A DNA stretch of 64,000 nucleotides from positions 5,134,467-5,198,466 of the forward strand of contig CM030360.1 in the NCBI GenBank assembly GCA_017893485.1, read 5' to 3'. The position numbers were made by a program, and so were the translations under genes. The first letter of the stretch is position 1, and the number at the start of each line of letters is the position of its first letter. This stretch comes from Hemerocallis citrina (Eukaryota; Streptophyta; Magnoliopsida; Asparagales; Asphodelaceae). Shown piece after piece: positions 1-9,396 of the stretch. Below the pieces are notes generated by a model. That model had not been told where the DNA came from, searched no databases, and was given only the letters and a program-made list of their open reading frames with translations.

Positions 1-1270
1 TTTCAAGAGTAATTGATCAAGCTTCAAGACATCAAGACAAACGCTCAAGCTCAAGACAAAGACTCAAGTTCAAGACAAGATTCAAAGTGCTTCAAATGTT
101 TAAACAAAGTGTCTTGTAATATTGTATTCTTAATTCTTTGAGTCTTAGAAACTTGTAATAGCCTTGTCACACGCACTCACACATACTTTAAATAATCAGA
201 GTGTTTTACAAAATCAAAATGTCAAAACAAGCTTGAATAAGCTCAGCTGTATGAGTACCAGTCGACCGCTCCTTGGAACCAGTCAACTGTCATACTACGA
301 AACTGTCTGAACTCATACAAGCTCTGACCAGTCGACTCATTATGGCAACCCAGTCGACTGTTCAAGCCGTTTCGACAATTTTCTGAATTTAAAACTTGTT
401 TTTTAAAATTCAAATCTTTTATATCCGTTTTATTACGGTTTATGGAACTGTTTTACAAACGTTCCTTGATTCTTACTCTATAAATAGAGTATAGAAATTA
501 TTTGGAAAAGGTTCCAAGCATTCTTTAACTTTCAAGTCTTTTGTTTTCAATAGGAACAAGTGTTTCAAAAGCACACAAACTCTCTAAGACTTGGTTCTCT
601 GAATTTCAGTCTAATATAACATTGATTTCGTTTTAGACTGAATTCAGAAGTTGACCTAATAGCCACTATACAAAAGCACTATCACATACAAGGCTATATG
701 TTGTTGTAAACTCAATTTTTTGTTGTTGTTTTCACTCTCGGGTGGTGAGAGTGGTCCTCTCGGTTGGAGAGTAGGACTCTTGGTTTTAGAGTCGGTTTCA
801 CTCTAGAATGTAGAGTGAGTTTGCTCTCTCTAGTGGTGAGAGAGGTCTACGGATTTGACATTGTTATTGTCAAATGCCGTAGAGTATTCTTGTATTTTTT
901 CAAGAATAGTGAAAAATCTCAAGTGGGTTGCTTGGGGACTAGATGTAGGTCTGGGGGACCGAACCAGGATACATCGTTGTGTTTGGCTGTGATTGATTCT
1001 CTGAGGTTGTATTCTCTCAACTTGCAATTTCAATTTCTCTGAGTTTTATTTCAAAAACATGTCTGGTAAGTCGACTGGTTTTCTGCTATAAGTCGACTGA
1101 TCAGACTTGTAACTCTTTAGTAAAATACTCTTCTTATCTGACGCAACAGTCAACTGTATATCTATTTTCAATCGACTTAACAGTACGAAAAGTTTAAAGT
1201 TTTTAATTAATTTTTATACAACACTATTACTCCCCCCTAGTGTTATTTGTCTTGCCTACAGGATCCAACA
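1..1270 (+). mobile_element. Copia-type LTR, right part (left end outside window)
   Basis: No long reading frame. The block has LTR layout on the plus strand: a TATA box at 479-486, paired GTCGAC-centred palindromes upstream (about 260-360) and downstream (about 1068-1175), and a C-rich ACTCCCCCCTAGTG motif near its right end. The solo LTR at 10037-11008 has a similar C-rich 3' motif shortly before its end. The right boundary (about 1260-1270) is inferred from that likeness. No internal retroelement domain follows, so it is probably a solo LTR or a truncated copy. Confidence 0.5.
479..486 (+). promoter_or_regulatory. LTR TATA box
   Basis: TATAAATA in an AT-rich setting, about 120-220 bp downstream of a pair of GTCGAC palindromes. 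It is the likely core promoter of the LTR. Assigned from motif and position only. Confidence 0.4.
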
Positions 1271-2992
1271 ATTATATGGTATGGTACTGGTACCCAATAC
1301 TGATACCATGGTATATCGTACCGTACCAAGTAATTAATATATATTTAATTTAATTTTTATATTTAAAAACCAAGGCCCAAACCTAGGTCCATACCCATTT
1401 TTCTTATTTCTTTTTCAATTTTTCACCCAAGTTATACTACTACTTCAGTTCTTCTTCCTTTTTACCTTCTTCCTTTTTTTCTTCTTTGAATCTAGGGCTC
1501 ATGCACCGACTGACCGACGCACTACGCTGCCGAAGCACCACGTTGTCGTGACGCCGCCTACCTTCTTTAGCCCCCATCGGTACGGTATTTTTGGAGGAAT
1601 TTTTTGACTAATTAGGGAAACTTTAGGGTTTAGTTGGTGTATTAATACAAAATCCATCTTCTTCTTGTTCTTGTTGAGTTTTCTTGAGATCTTGGGTATT
1701 ATTATTCACAAGTAATTAGGAATTTATGATGTACAAGATCTTCTGATTAGATTTATCAAATTTATTTTTGTGTTTTTTTAGGAGTTAATATAGGTGAAAT
1801 CTTATTTATGTATTATATTTGTATCATAATCCTGAAATTAATTTATATATGAATCTTCTAAATGAGATACATACTGGAAAAAAAGGAGTAGAACAATACA
1901 TAGAAATGAAAGAACCACCAAATATCATGAACGTTATGAAAGTAAAATAACAATACTGTTGTGATTCTTTATATATGAATCTTCTTAATTTCAGGTATTG
2001 TTTTCATTCCTTCTCTATATGCTGAAGCTATCCAATTATATCTAATCAAGCATATTGTAGAATGCTGAATCTAATAGAGTAGCATATTGAATCAATCATA
2101 TTGCAGAATATTGAAACTAATATGCATACATAAAGATACATTATATTGAAACCTATACATCTCTGAAATTGTACAACAATAAAGTCTACAGCCCTGATTT
2201 GTTGTTTGGCCTGGGTGGATTAAGGATTGAGCAGAAAAGGGCTTTAGCTATTTGTTTTATTGAGAATTAAACTATTTAAGGGATGAGAAGGGGATGTTGC
2301 AGAAAGATGTTTTTTTATCCATGATCTTAAATTTTGTGTCGATTCCTTATCACTATATCAGGTGATGTATGTTTGTGAGGATAATTTTTTTTTATGTGAA
2401 TCTGTTTTCAGTTAATCGGTTGAACTGTAGGTTTCTATATACTATTCGTGCCAGTGTTTCTCTATTCCTATATGTGTTTAATTTGTTTTCGGTGGGACTT
2501 CTAGAGCTTTTTGAAAGGAACATGCCTGAAGATATTAGTTATTTCAATGAAGTTTTGTAATGATTTCTTCCTTCATTGTTAAACAAAAACTTAAATTATT
2601 TAGTGCTGCTGGTGATTGGGCTCTGGAAACACAGATGTTAGACTAAATTATGGATCGTTAGCTGGGTCTTGTTTGAGAATTGACACTGACTGATTATTGG
2701 AACTTCTTCATATATATATTTAATTATTTATGTTGAAACTTCTTCGTATATATATTTATATTGAGCTTATTTATCCTTCTTTTGTCATTTATATGAATGT
2801 TAATTTTTTGAGCTAATTGATGTCCAGTACTGCCATGGTATTACCAATACTGTACCGATATTTCGGTATTACCGAACTCGGTAGTACCAAAATCTTGGCA
2901 CGGTAATGGTAGAAAAATTTGTATACCGAGTACTCCGGTATGGTAGATAGTAGAGTAATGATGGTACGGTACCGTACGCTATACCACCCCTA
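1271..2992. mobile_element. Probable non-autonomous hAT-like element with GGTAC subterminal repeats
   Basis: Both ends are dense in short direct and inverted GGTAC / GTACC / GGTAT motifs (about 1275-1330 and 2825-2985), while the 1.5-kb interior lacks them. The right end read inward begins TAGGGGTGGTATAGCG, a hAT-like terminus. The left tip seems to have lost its first bases, and no target duplication can be read. No transposase reading frame is present. Confidence 0.4.
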
Positions 2993-3770
2993 TATGCAAC
3001 TTCCGTTGAGATTTGTAAAATCTAAAGAAAATTTAGTGCTTAGCTGAGAAAAAATAAGAGGGCATGTTAGTCTCTCATTTTTGCATGTGAAGTTTATTAG
3101 GATGATGTGTCAATTCGCCACAAATTATACAGTAATATTGGCTACAAAACCAGCTACAAGAAATTGTATCATTTGGAGTTCTAATTACTGCACATGCACC
3201 AGGAAAATAGAAACCAAGGTACAAGGTCTGAAAATGCAAATGCATTTCCATCCAACTAAATATTCCCACATCAATGGCCTTATCCACAGTGGGCAAGCTC
3301 TTGACTACATTCTAGCTGTGGGCTAAGAAAAGTCCTAACTGATATATGAACGCTCATCTTTTTTTATTGAAATAAGAAAGCTTTTCATTTATAGTTTTGT
3401 TTGTCAATTTAAAAGAAGTGGGCATAACAAGGAAAAAAGAAACAAAGATTAAAAAAATATTTGAAGAAATGATGAACTTCAAACGAAAAAAAAAGGAAGT
3501 GCTACACTATGTGTAAAGCCTAGTAGATAACTTAAGAAAAGATTGTTCAGTCCAATAAGTCTATTTTGGCCAAATAAACAATAGCCCGGATCAGAGGTAA
3601 ATAATTCTACAATGAAAATTAAAGAAAATACAATGACCATTGAAGTATCAAATGTTAATCGAAGAGAGAAGTTCATAATGATGTCAACTAGCAGTGACAT
3701 ATAGATTTTACTGATACTTCTGGTCAGGAGAAACTAAGTAGGCCACGCAAGCCCTTTCCAAAACTATTAA

Positions 3771-3863
3771 GGCCCTGTCTGGATCTGGAAGTTTGTGAAC
3801 GTTAAATAAAGGTAGGATACATAAATTCAGTGAAAGTGGAAACCTCCATCAACGAACAGGGCC
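3771..3863. mobile_element. 93-bp MITE, TAA target duplication (Tourist/Harbinger-like)
   Basis: Terminal inverted repeat GGCCCTGT at the left and ACAGGGCC at the right, flanked by TAA at 3768-3770 and 3864-3866. A 3-bp TAA/TTA duplication is typical of PIF/Harbinger MITEs. It lies to the left of (downstream of) farnesylcysteine lyase exon 2, in the presumed intron 2. Confidence 0.7.
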
Positions 3864-3870
3864 TAAAATT

Positions 3871-3992
3871 ATAGAAAGTTGTCATAAAGCAAGAACCATC
3901 CAATCCTTAATCAAATAAACCCATGAATGAAGTATAGAAAATTGTCATAGCAAGAATTATCCAATCCTTAGCCAATAAACCCATAATGAAGT
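3871..3992. repeat. Diverged tandem duplication, about 60 bp x2
   Basis: Copy 1 (3871-3933) and copy 2 (3934-3992) share an ATAGAAA start, TCCAATCCTTA and an AATAAACCCAT-like segment, with several substitutions and small indels. It sits immediately beside the 93-bp MITE. Confidence 0.7.
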
Positions 3993-4018
3993 AGATGTAA
4001 ATAAATACTACATCTTAC

Positions 4019-4192
4019 AGTAACAAGCTCTGATATCAGAAGGGGAGACAATCCAGCATCTACCAATTCTTCCTCCAATGTCCGACGGGTCAGTCCATAC
4101 AATCCTGACCATTCAAGCATTTCCTCCACCGTCTCAAACACAGGTCGAGACTCCAAGTCTTTGTAATAATTCAAGAACCGGTCCAACATACT
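4019..4192 (-). CDS. FCLY: Farnesylcysteine lyase, exon 2
   Basis: This 174-nt exon encodes 58 residues that continue the prenylcysteine oxidase fold of exon 1. They include LDRFLNYYKDLESRP, EMLEWSGLYGLT and LSPLLISELVT, which match plant farnesylcysteine lyases as I remember that family. The exon is bounded by an AACAG acceptor just above 4192 and a GTAAGA donor just below 4019, both in phase 0, so it joins exon 1 in frame. The enzyme family oxidatively cleaves farnesylcysteine, released when prenylated proteins are degraded, to farnesal and cysteine. The next exon, expected to carry a glycine-rich substrate/FAD segment, is not visible between 1 and 4018, so intron 2 is either longer than 4 kb or the gene is truncated. 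Confidence 0.85.
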
Positions 4193-4308
4193 CTGTTCCA
4201 CAAGGAAAACCATAACAATTTATAAATAGAATGGCTTTAGCGGGCGCATAAAAAAAATCTAGACCATTTAAAAATTTTAAAATATGAAAATACCATACAA
4301 AATTACAA

Positions 4309-4618
4309 TCTCTAATATTATAATGGGAGAAACCTTTAGTGTCATTTGTAAATATACCACTTTATTTGTAAATCTACCACTTTACGTGTATTGCACGTGC
4401 AACTCAAACTCTCCCATTATACACTTTATTTAAATCTACCAATTTACGTGCATTACACGTATAACTCAAACTCTCTCATTATATTTTTTATATTGCTTTA
4501 AAAAATATGTATTCATTAACACGTGCTATATTATACTCGCACGTGTTAATGAATACATATATTGTATTACTTTAAAAACTATATATTGATTAAAACGTGC
4601 ATTGCACGTGTTAACTAC
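4309..4618 (+). mobile_element. Helitron-like unit 1 (degenerate 3' end)
   Basis: Begins TCTCTAATATTATAATGGGA, the 5' terminus shared by the family here. Ends after an ACGTGCATTGCACGTG hairpin followed by a mutated tip (AACTACTA in place of a CTAG end). No Rep/helicase coding. Confidence 0.6.
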
Positions 4619-4622
4619 TATA

Positions 4623-4803
4623 TATCTAATATTATAATGGGAGAAGGTCTTAGTGTCATTTGCCATTTTGTCATTCTACCAACATGTGCAACGTACATAC
4701 ATAACTAATATAAATGAGGATTCCAGTTCAAATCCTTCCTACGTCAGAGTTTTTATTATTTTTTGAAATTATCAAAACATGCATTGCACGTGTAAATTAC
4801 TAG
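4623..4803 (+). mobile_element. Helitron-like unit 2, about 181 bp
   Basis: 5' tip ATCTAATATTATAATGGGAG; 3' hairpin GCATTGCACGTG and terminal CTAG at 4800-4803 followed by T, as expected for insertion between A and T. Very close in length and sequence to the unit at 43064-43247. Confidence 0.7.
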
Positions 4804-4804
4804 T

Positions 4805-5183
4805 AGATTATAATGGGAAAGTTGGAGTTGTAATGTTGTCAACATACAAACTCGTGTGTTGCATGTGCAACTCCAACTCTCCCATTAATTACAACAAAAA
4901 TAAACAAATAAAAAAATTCTACCTATTTAAAACGTGCAACGCACGTGCAAAACAATTTTACAATATTTTTTTAACACTAAACATACACATATGTTGCACG
5001 TACAACTCAAATTCTACTTATAAACACGTGCATTGCACATACAAATTGTAACTTTTCCTTCAAAATATTTTACCAATTACGTGCAATGCACGTCCAACTC
5101 CAAAACTATTTCTTAACACGTAAATCGCACGTGACAATCCTCCAACTCTTATCAAAACGTGCATCGCACGTGAAAAATACTAG
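4805..5183 (+). mobile_element. Helitron-like unit 3
   Basis: Starts directly after unit 2 with ATTATAATGGGAAAGTTGG (the TCTCT tip is lost). Ends with an ACGTGCATCGCACGTG hairpin and CTAG at 5180-5183. The interior holds several more GTGCA/TGCAC motif pairs, so it may be composite. Confidence 0.55.
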
Positions 5184-5247
5184 CAGAAGTGTCCAAAACT
5201 AGGTCAGATCGCTAATTGTTTTGGACACGTCAGCATAAGCCGTTATA

Positions 5248-5275
5248 TCTCTAATCTCTAATCTCTAATCTCTAA
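5248..5275 (+). repeat. (TCTCTAA)x4, iterated Helitron 5' tips
   Basis: TCTCTAA starts at 5248, 5255, 5262 and 5269; the last copy runs into a Helitron body (TATTATAATGGG). The same four-fold array is seen at 43043-43070. Confidence 0.85.
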
Positions 5276-5405
5276 TATTATAATGGGAAAAGGTCTTAGT
5301 GTCATTTGTAAATCTACCAACGCGTGCATTGCACGTGCATAACTAATATGAAGGAGGTCTTAGGTTCGAGTCCTCACTACATCAGATTTTTTACTTTAAT
5401 AATAA
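5269..5405 (+). mobile_element. Helitron-like unit 4, 3'-truncated
   Basis: Complete 5' end and the shared body (GTGTCATTTGTAAATCTACC, GCATTGCACGTGCAT), then interrupted by the 5' end of the next unit before any CTAG terminus. Contains a tRNA B-box-like GGTTCGAGTCC. Confidence 0.6.
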
Positions 5406-5753
5406 TCTCTAATATTATAATGGGAGAAGGCCTTAGTGTCATTTGTAAATTTGTAAATTTGTAAATCTACCAATGCATGCACTGCACGTGCATAACTAAT
5501 ATGAAGGAGGTCTTAGATTCGAGTCCTCACTACGTCAGATTTTTTACTTTAATTTTTTTTTAATATATTAAATGTGAATCACACGTGTAATAATGAGAGG
5601 ACCTAGTATCATTTGTAAATCTATCAACGCGTGTGACGCACGTAGATAACTAATATAAAGAAGGTTTCAGGTCTGAGTCCTCACTACGTCAAAATTTTTA
5701 TTTTTATTTTTTACAAATTTATTAAAATGTGCATCACGCGTGTAAATTACTAG
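5406..5753 (+). mobile_element. Helitron-like unit 5, composite
   Basis: Starts TCTCTAATATTATAATGGGA and ends with a hairpin and CTAG at 5750-5753. Near 5573-5600 an internal degenerate hairpin end is fused to a second body lacking its 5' tip, so two copies are joined. Confidence 0.6.
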
Positions 5754-5758
5754 TAATA

Positions 5759-5994
5759 TCTTTACTATTTTAATGGGAGAGTTGGGATTTGTAACAAACA
5801 AACCCTAACTTTGTAACTATATAAACACATATGATACACGTACAAACTATATCCAACAAATATAAATGTGCACCGCACGTGTAGCCCAATTTAAAACATT
5901 CAAATATAAACTATTTTTTTCTTATTTGATATATATTCATTTAATTTGATAACTTTAATTTTTTTAGACGTGCATCGCACGTACATTATACTAG
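5759..5994 (+). mobile_element. Helitron-like unit 6
   Basis: 5' tip TCTTTACTATTTTAATGGGA; 3' hairpin ACGTGCATCGCACGT and CTAG at 5991-5994, here followed by G rather than T. Body differs from units 2, 4 and 5 (subfamily with GAGTTGGGATTTGT). Confidence 0.6.
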
Positions 5995-5995
5995 G

Positions 5996-6158
5996 AATAT
6001 TATAATGGGAAGTGTCATTTGTAAATCTACCAACGCGTGCAACGCACATGCAAAACTATTATAAAAGAGGTCTTAGGTTTAAACTCAGACTACGATTGAA
6101 TTTTTACTTTAAAAAAACTATATTTATTAAGACGTGCATTGCACGTGTAAATTACTAG
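5996..6158 (+). mobile_element. Helitron-like unit 7
   Basis: Starts AATATTATAATGGGAAGTG (tip lost) and ends GACGTGCATTGCACGTG plus CTAG at 6155-6158 followed by T. Shares the GTAAATCTACCAACGCGTGC body. Confidence 0.6.
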
Positions 6159-6337
6159 TTTTTAAAAAATGGAAAAGAGGCAATTAATACGACAAGGCAT
6201 TGTAAGTTGTATACAACTCAACAAATCCCAAACAACCCCAAAGACACATAATTCTGGATATTTGATAATTAACGTTGGTGACTTGTTTAAAGAATCCCTC
6301 TATAATTCATTTGAAGAAGAAGAAGAAGAAGACGAAC

Positions 6338-6883
6338 CTTAACGAAAGTGTTCATCCGAAACAGCGAAAACCCGTACCTCCCGAAAATCCTCAACGAATT
6401 CAACAACGGATACATCTTCCGATAAATAAGCGAACTGGAGCTCGACGGTGGCTGCAGAGACTTGAAAACGAACCGGGACCCATCCCATATTCCGAACCAC
6501 GAATCGGAATCGGAATCGGAGGTGTCGGATTTGTGGGTGAGATTAAGTAGGGAGGCGAAATTCAAGGCGTGGAGGTTTTTGGGGTGGATGATGGAACCAC
6601 CGGCCTCGAAGATGTCGCCGCCGAGGGTGACGGTGGCCATTCGACCGCCGACGATGGGGTTGCGTTCGAAGATTCGGATGTCGTGGATGCATGAAGAAGA
6701 AGAAGAAGAAGAAGGAGAGTTGCAGGTGTAGTGTTTGATGAAATGCGCGAGCGAGGAGCCGGCGATGCCGCTGCCTATGATGCAGATGTTGGGGGCTGGG
6801 GGAGCAGTGGAGGCGGTGTTTATGGGGTTTAGGAAGAGGAGGAGGAGGAGTAAGGAATTGAATAGCAGAAGCAGGTGGGACAT
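6338..6883 (-). CDS. FCLY: Farnesylcysteine lyase, exon 1 (signal peptide and FAD-binding N-terminus)
   Basis: The exon encodes 182 residues starting at an ATG whose first 25 or so residues (MSHLLLLFNSLLLLLLF) form a strong signal peptide or membrane anchor. An upstream in-frame ATG at 6988 exists but would bury that signal. Next comes a Rossmann dinucleotide-binding motif, ICIIGSGIAGSSLAHF, then FERNPIVGGRMATV and FEAGGSIIHPKNLHALNF, signatures of prenylcysteine oxidase/farnesylcysteine lyase flavoproteins. The exon ends RMNTFVK at an AAG/GTTCGT donor. Serine and aspartate runs after the Rossmann helix are unusual low-complexity expansions. The enzyme recycles farnesylcysteine and, in Arabidopsis, affects ABA signalling (family knowledge). 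No stop or frameshift is seen, so the gene may be live if later exons exist beyond the window. Confidence 0.9.
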
Positions 6884-7022
6884 TATTAGTTGTTTCGTTG
6901 CAAATTTAGAATGTGAAAGTTGGAAGAGATGGAGCTGTTTGACTTTGTTTTTGTCTTTTGGAGAGTTGTGTAGATAGAACTCAATCATACAGACTGTCAG
7001 ACTGTTCTCATTTTATTTTTTT
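6884..7022 (-). promoter_or_regulatory. Probable 5' leader of farnesylcysteine lyase
   Basis: About 140 bp of non-repetitive sequence between the start codon and an inserted Helitron. Leader or proximal promoter is inferred from position; no clear TATA box is seen. Confidence 0.35.
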
Positions 7023-7023
7023 A

Positions 7024-7355
7024 CTAGTATCTGCACGTGCGATGCACGTGGGGGAAGAAGAAAAAAGACAAAAAAAAAAGGAAAATAATTTTCAAACTGA
7101 TCCACTGTCGAAAATATTTACCAAACTTGTCCACTTTCGCACGTGCACGCGGAGGAAGAAGGAGAAAAGACAAAAAAAAAAAGGAAAATAATTTCCAAAC
7201 TGATCCACTTCCGAAAATATTTACCAAACTGGTACACTTTCGAAAATATTTACCAAAGTGGATCATTTTGTCAACACGTGCGCTGCACGTGTTGGCTTCA
7301 AAATGACAACAATGAGAGATGACACTAACCCCTTCTCCCATTATAATAGTAGAGA
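7024..7355 (-). mobile_element. Complete Helitron-like element, 332 bp, in the gene's upstream region
   Basis: On the minus strand it begins TCTCTACTATTATAATGGGA (from 7355) and ends with the hairpin CACGTGCATCGCACGTGC, spacer and CTAG at 7024-7027, with A and T flanks as expected. The interior contains a roughly 100-bp direct duplication (about 7047-7140 and 7152-7250; shared motif GGAAAATAATTT). It is in the same orientation as the gene. Confidence 0.75.
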
Positions 7356-7415
7356 TAATGGTGGTCACTCAAAAATTTTGAAATTGTGAAAAAATTATTA
7401 TTTGTATATATGTTA

Positions 7416-8180
7416 GAGCATCGACTATGGTTGCTGTTAAAATATAAATATTTGACATTTGGCAAATTACAATAGACTGGTAGGACTGCTATAGTGTAGA
7501 GCTAAATTTTATCGATCGAAAATAATAAAATAATAAAATATTTCAACGAAATACCATATTCCGTTTGACACCTTTTTTTTAATATTAAAAAGTTGTGCGA
7601 CGGAAGATCATCTTCCGTTTGTCAGAAAAAAAATTATTAAAAAAAAAAATTTAAGCCAGGCGGAAGATGATCTTCTGTTTGGACTTTTTAACTTTTTTTT
7701 AATTTTTTAAATTGCTAAAATGGTACTTTCGTACATATTTGTATGGCAATTTAGTAAATAGTGAAAGACTTTTGTTGAGAAAGTGCAGGACGGAAGAACC
7801 CGGCATTTTCTTTATTTTTTTTATTTTTTTTAGTTATTGTAATGGCATTTCAGTAATTTTTTAATGACATTTTAGTATTTTTTTTTAAATATATATATTA
7901 AAAAATTTGGTAGGCGGAAGAAGATCTTCCATCCGTCCTCTTTTAATATTGAAAAAAATCACAGACGGATGTCTGACCTCTTTTAATATTGAAAAAATCA
8001 CAAACATAAGAATATCTTCCGTCTTCTATATTTGGCAATTGCCAAATTCTGCTGCTATATTTAGCCATCTACTGTTCATTACTTTTCTAAAAATTCACTT
8101 TTTAGCAAACTATAGTAGAGACGTTATTGCTGAAATATAGATTAATTTTTTGACTTTTTAGCAAACGATAGTGGATGCTC
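7416..8180. mobile_element. 765-bp MITE with TTA target duplication and internal CTTCCGT palindromes
   Basis: Ends GAGCATCGACTAT and (inverted) GAGCATCCACTATCG, flanked by TTA at 7413-7415 and 8181-8183, the PIF/Harbinger pattern. The interior carries repeated GGAAGATCATCTTCCGT-like palindromes. Same family as 54899-55447. No coding. Confidence 0.75.
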
Positions 8181-8183
8181 TTA

Positions 8184-9224
8184 AAGTATAGGCGACAAGG
8201 TAGAGTCTAAAGATCTTCTTAAGATCGATCTGTCTCCTTCATTATTTTTCGCCCAAATAAGAAGAATATTATGATTTTTTTTAACACCATTATTTGACCA
8301 TCACACATCTCTATTTCTTTTTCCTCGTCACCCTCAACAAGTATTTTTTCTTTTATATAATTATCAATCCTCACCTATAAAATAAGGGAAAACTAATTAT
8401 AGGGTTGATAAGAAGTGGAGATTGGGGTGTAACCGTCAAATTAAACTACGTGTGCTTAAAAAAAAGGAAATACTCTTCCTCCTAGGATGGCAAATAATTA
8501 AGAAATACTATTTTTCAATAGACCTCTCTTTGTTAGTGGTGTGTATGTAAAGAATAACTGTTTAGTGAGTAATGCGTAATTTCAAGATTTTTAAGTGACT
8601 TATTGTAATACCCCTGATTAATAATTTTGCAACGGACGGGGGTAATACGGGCATAATATTGTCATCAAAAAATTATATTATATCATAAGCTAATATGCCT
8701 ACTCCCTTTATTCTTTCTCTATTTGAATAAAGAAAGGAGAGCAAAAGTAGCAACGAATACTTTCCTTAACACGTGCAACCTACATTTTTTATTACAAAAA
8801 CAAAATAAAAAATAACCCCCCCCCCCTCTCGGTAACCCTAACCTTCCCTTCCCCAAATACCTCCCCGCTCTCCTCTGTCGCCCCCCACCCCCCCCCCCCT
8901 TGTCGTACGCCACCAGACGCTCACCTCGCCGCCACTGTACCACAGGCCGTCCCTCGCACTCCTAGTCGTCGTCGTCGTCCAGCTGCTCGTCGTCCCCATA
9001 CGCTGCTCCCAAACCCTCTACCTCTTCCCACACACACCTTCGACGTTGTCGCCTCCCACGCCAGTGCACCCCGCCGCCCCGATTTCTTCACCAAAGAAGT
9101 GCGGTTTGAAGACATGCTCTTTACGTTGTAGATGATATCTTAGTGCTTAATTGATGTTGTTTAGCTATTAATAAAAAAATTACAGGTGAAGAAAAAAATA
9201 GGCCATGATTTGTATACTGTTCAT
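8184..9224. other. Intergenic, no gene seen
   Basis: AT-rich to 8800, then a C-rich block (about 8810-9080, with C runs at 8817-8827 and 8889-8900). The open frames across the C-rich block are low-complexity (Gly/Arg) and I do not call them genes. Confidence 0.6.
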
Positions 9225-9396
9225 GCAATTTGTAGACAATGAGGATGATTCAATTCAAGTTGCTCCAGACATGGGACCTGTGAAGTCAACTACTCTTTCT
9301 CAAATGGAGTGCAATTTGTAGAAAATGAGGATGATTCAATTTAAGTTGCTCCAGACATGTGACCTGTGAAGTCAACTACTCTTTCTCAAATGGAAG
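9225..9396 (+). repeat. 86-bp direct tandem duplication
   Basis: Copies 9225-9310 and 9311-9396 differ at only a few sites. Each contains a coding-looking stretch (EDDSIQVAPDMGPVKSTT), with Q changed to a stop in copy 2. It could be a relic of a transposon-encoded protein or gene fragment; I do not recognise the family. Confidence 0.75.

Larger units (their letters stand above)
4193..6337 (-). other. FCLY: Farnesylcysteine lyase intron 1, mostly Helitron sequence
   Basis: A 2145-nt intron between a GTTCGT donor and an AACAG acceptor (minus strand). About 1.85 kb of it (4309-6158) consists of adjacent Helitron-like units, all in plus orientation and so antisense to the gene. The non-repetitive remainder is about 120 bp on the acceptor side and 180 bp on the donor side. 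Confidence 0.75.

Noticed and set aside
3075..3326. Candidate third exon of farnesylcysteine lyase
   Set aside because: Neither strand shows the expected glycine-rich segment after SELVT; frames here have no family motif.
5248..5275. Interstitial telomere-like repeat
   Set aside because: The unit is TCTCTAA, not CCCTAAA, and it leads straight into a Helitron body.
5340..5380. A tRNA gene
   Set aside because: Only the T-arm/B-box-like motif is present; no cloverleaf, acceptor stem or A-box could be drawn.
6287..6337. Extension of farnesylcysteine lyase exon 1 through RLLLLLLQMNYRGIL
   Set aside because: The extension is intronic (GAA/CTT microsatellite) after a good GTTCGT donor, and exon 2 continues the family alignment.
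8719..9115. Gly/Arg-rich frames on the minus strand
   Set aside because: Produced by a C-rich low-complexity block; no homology recognised.
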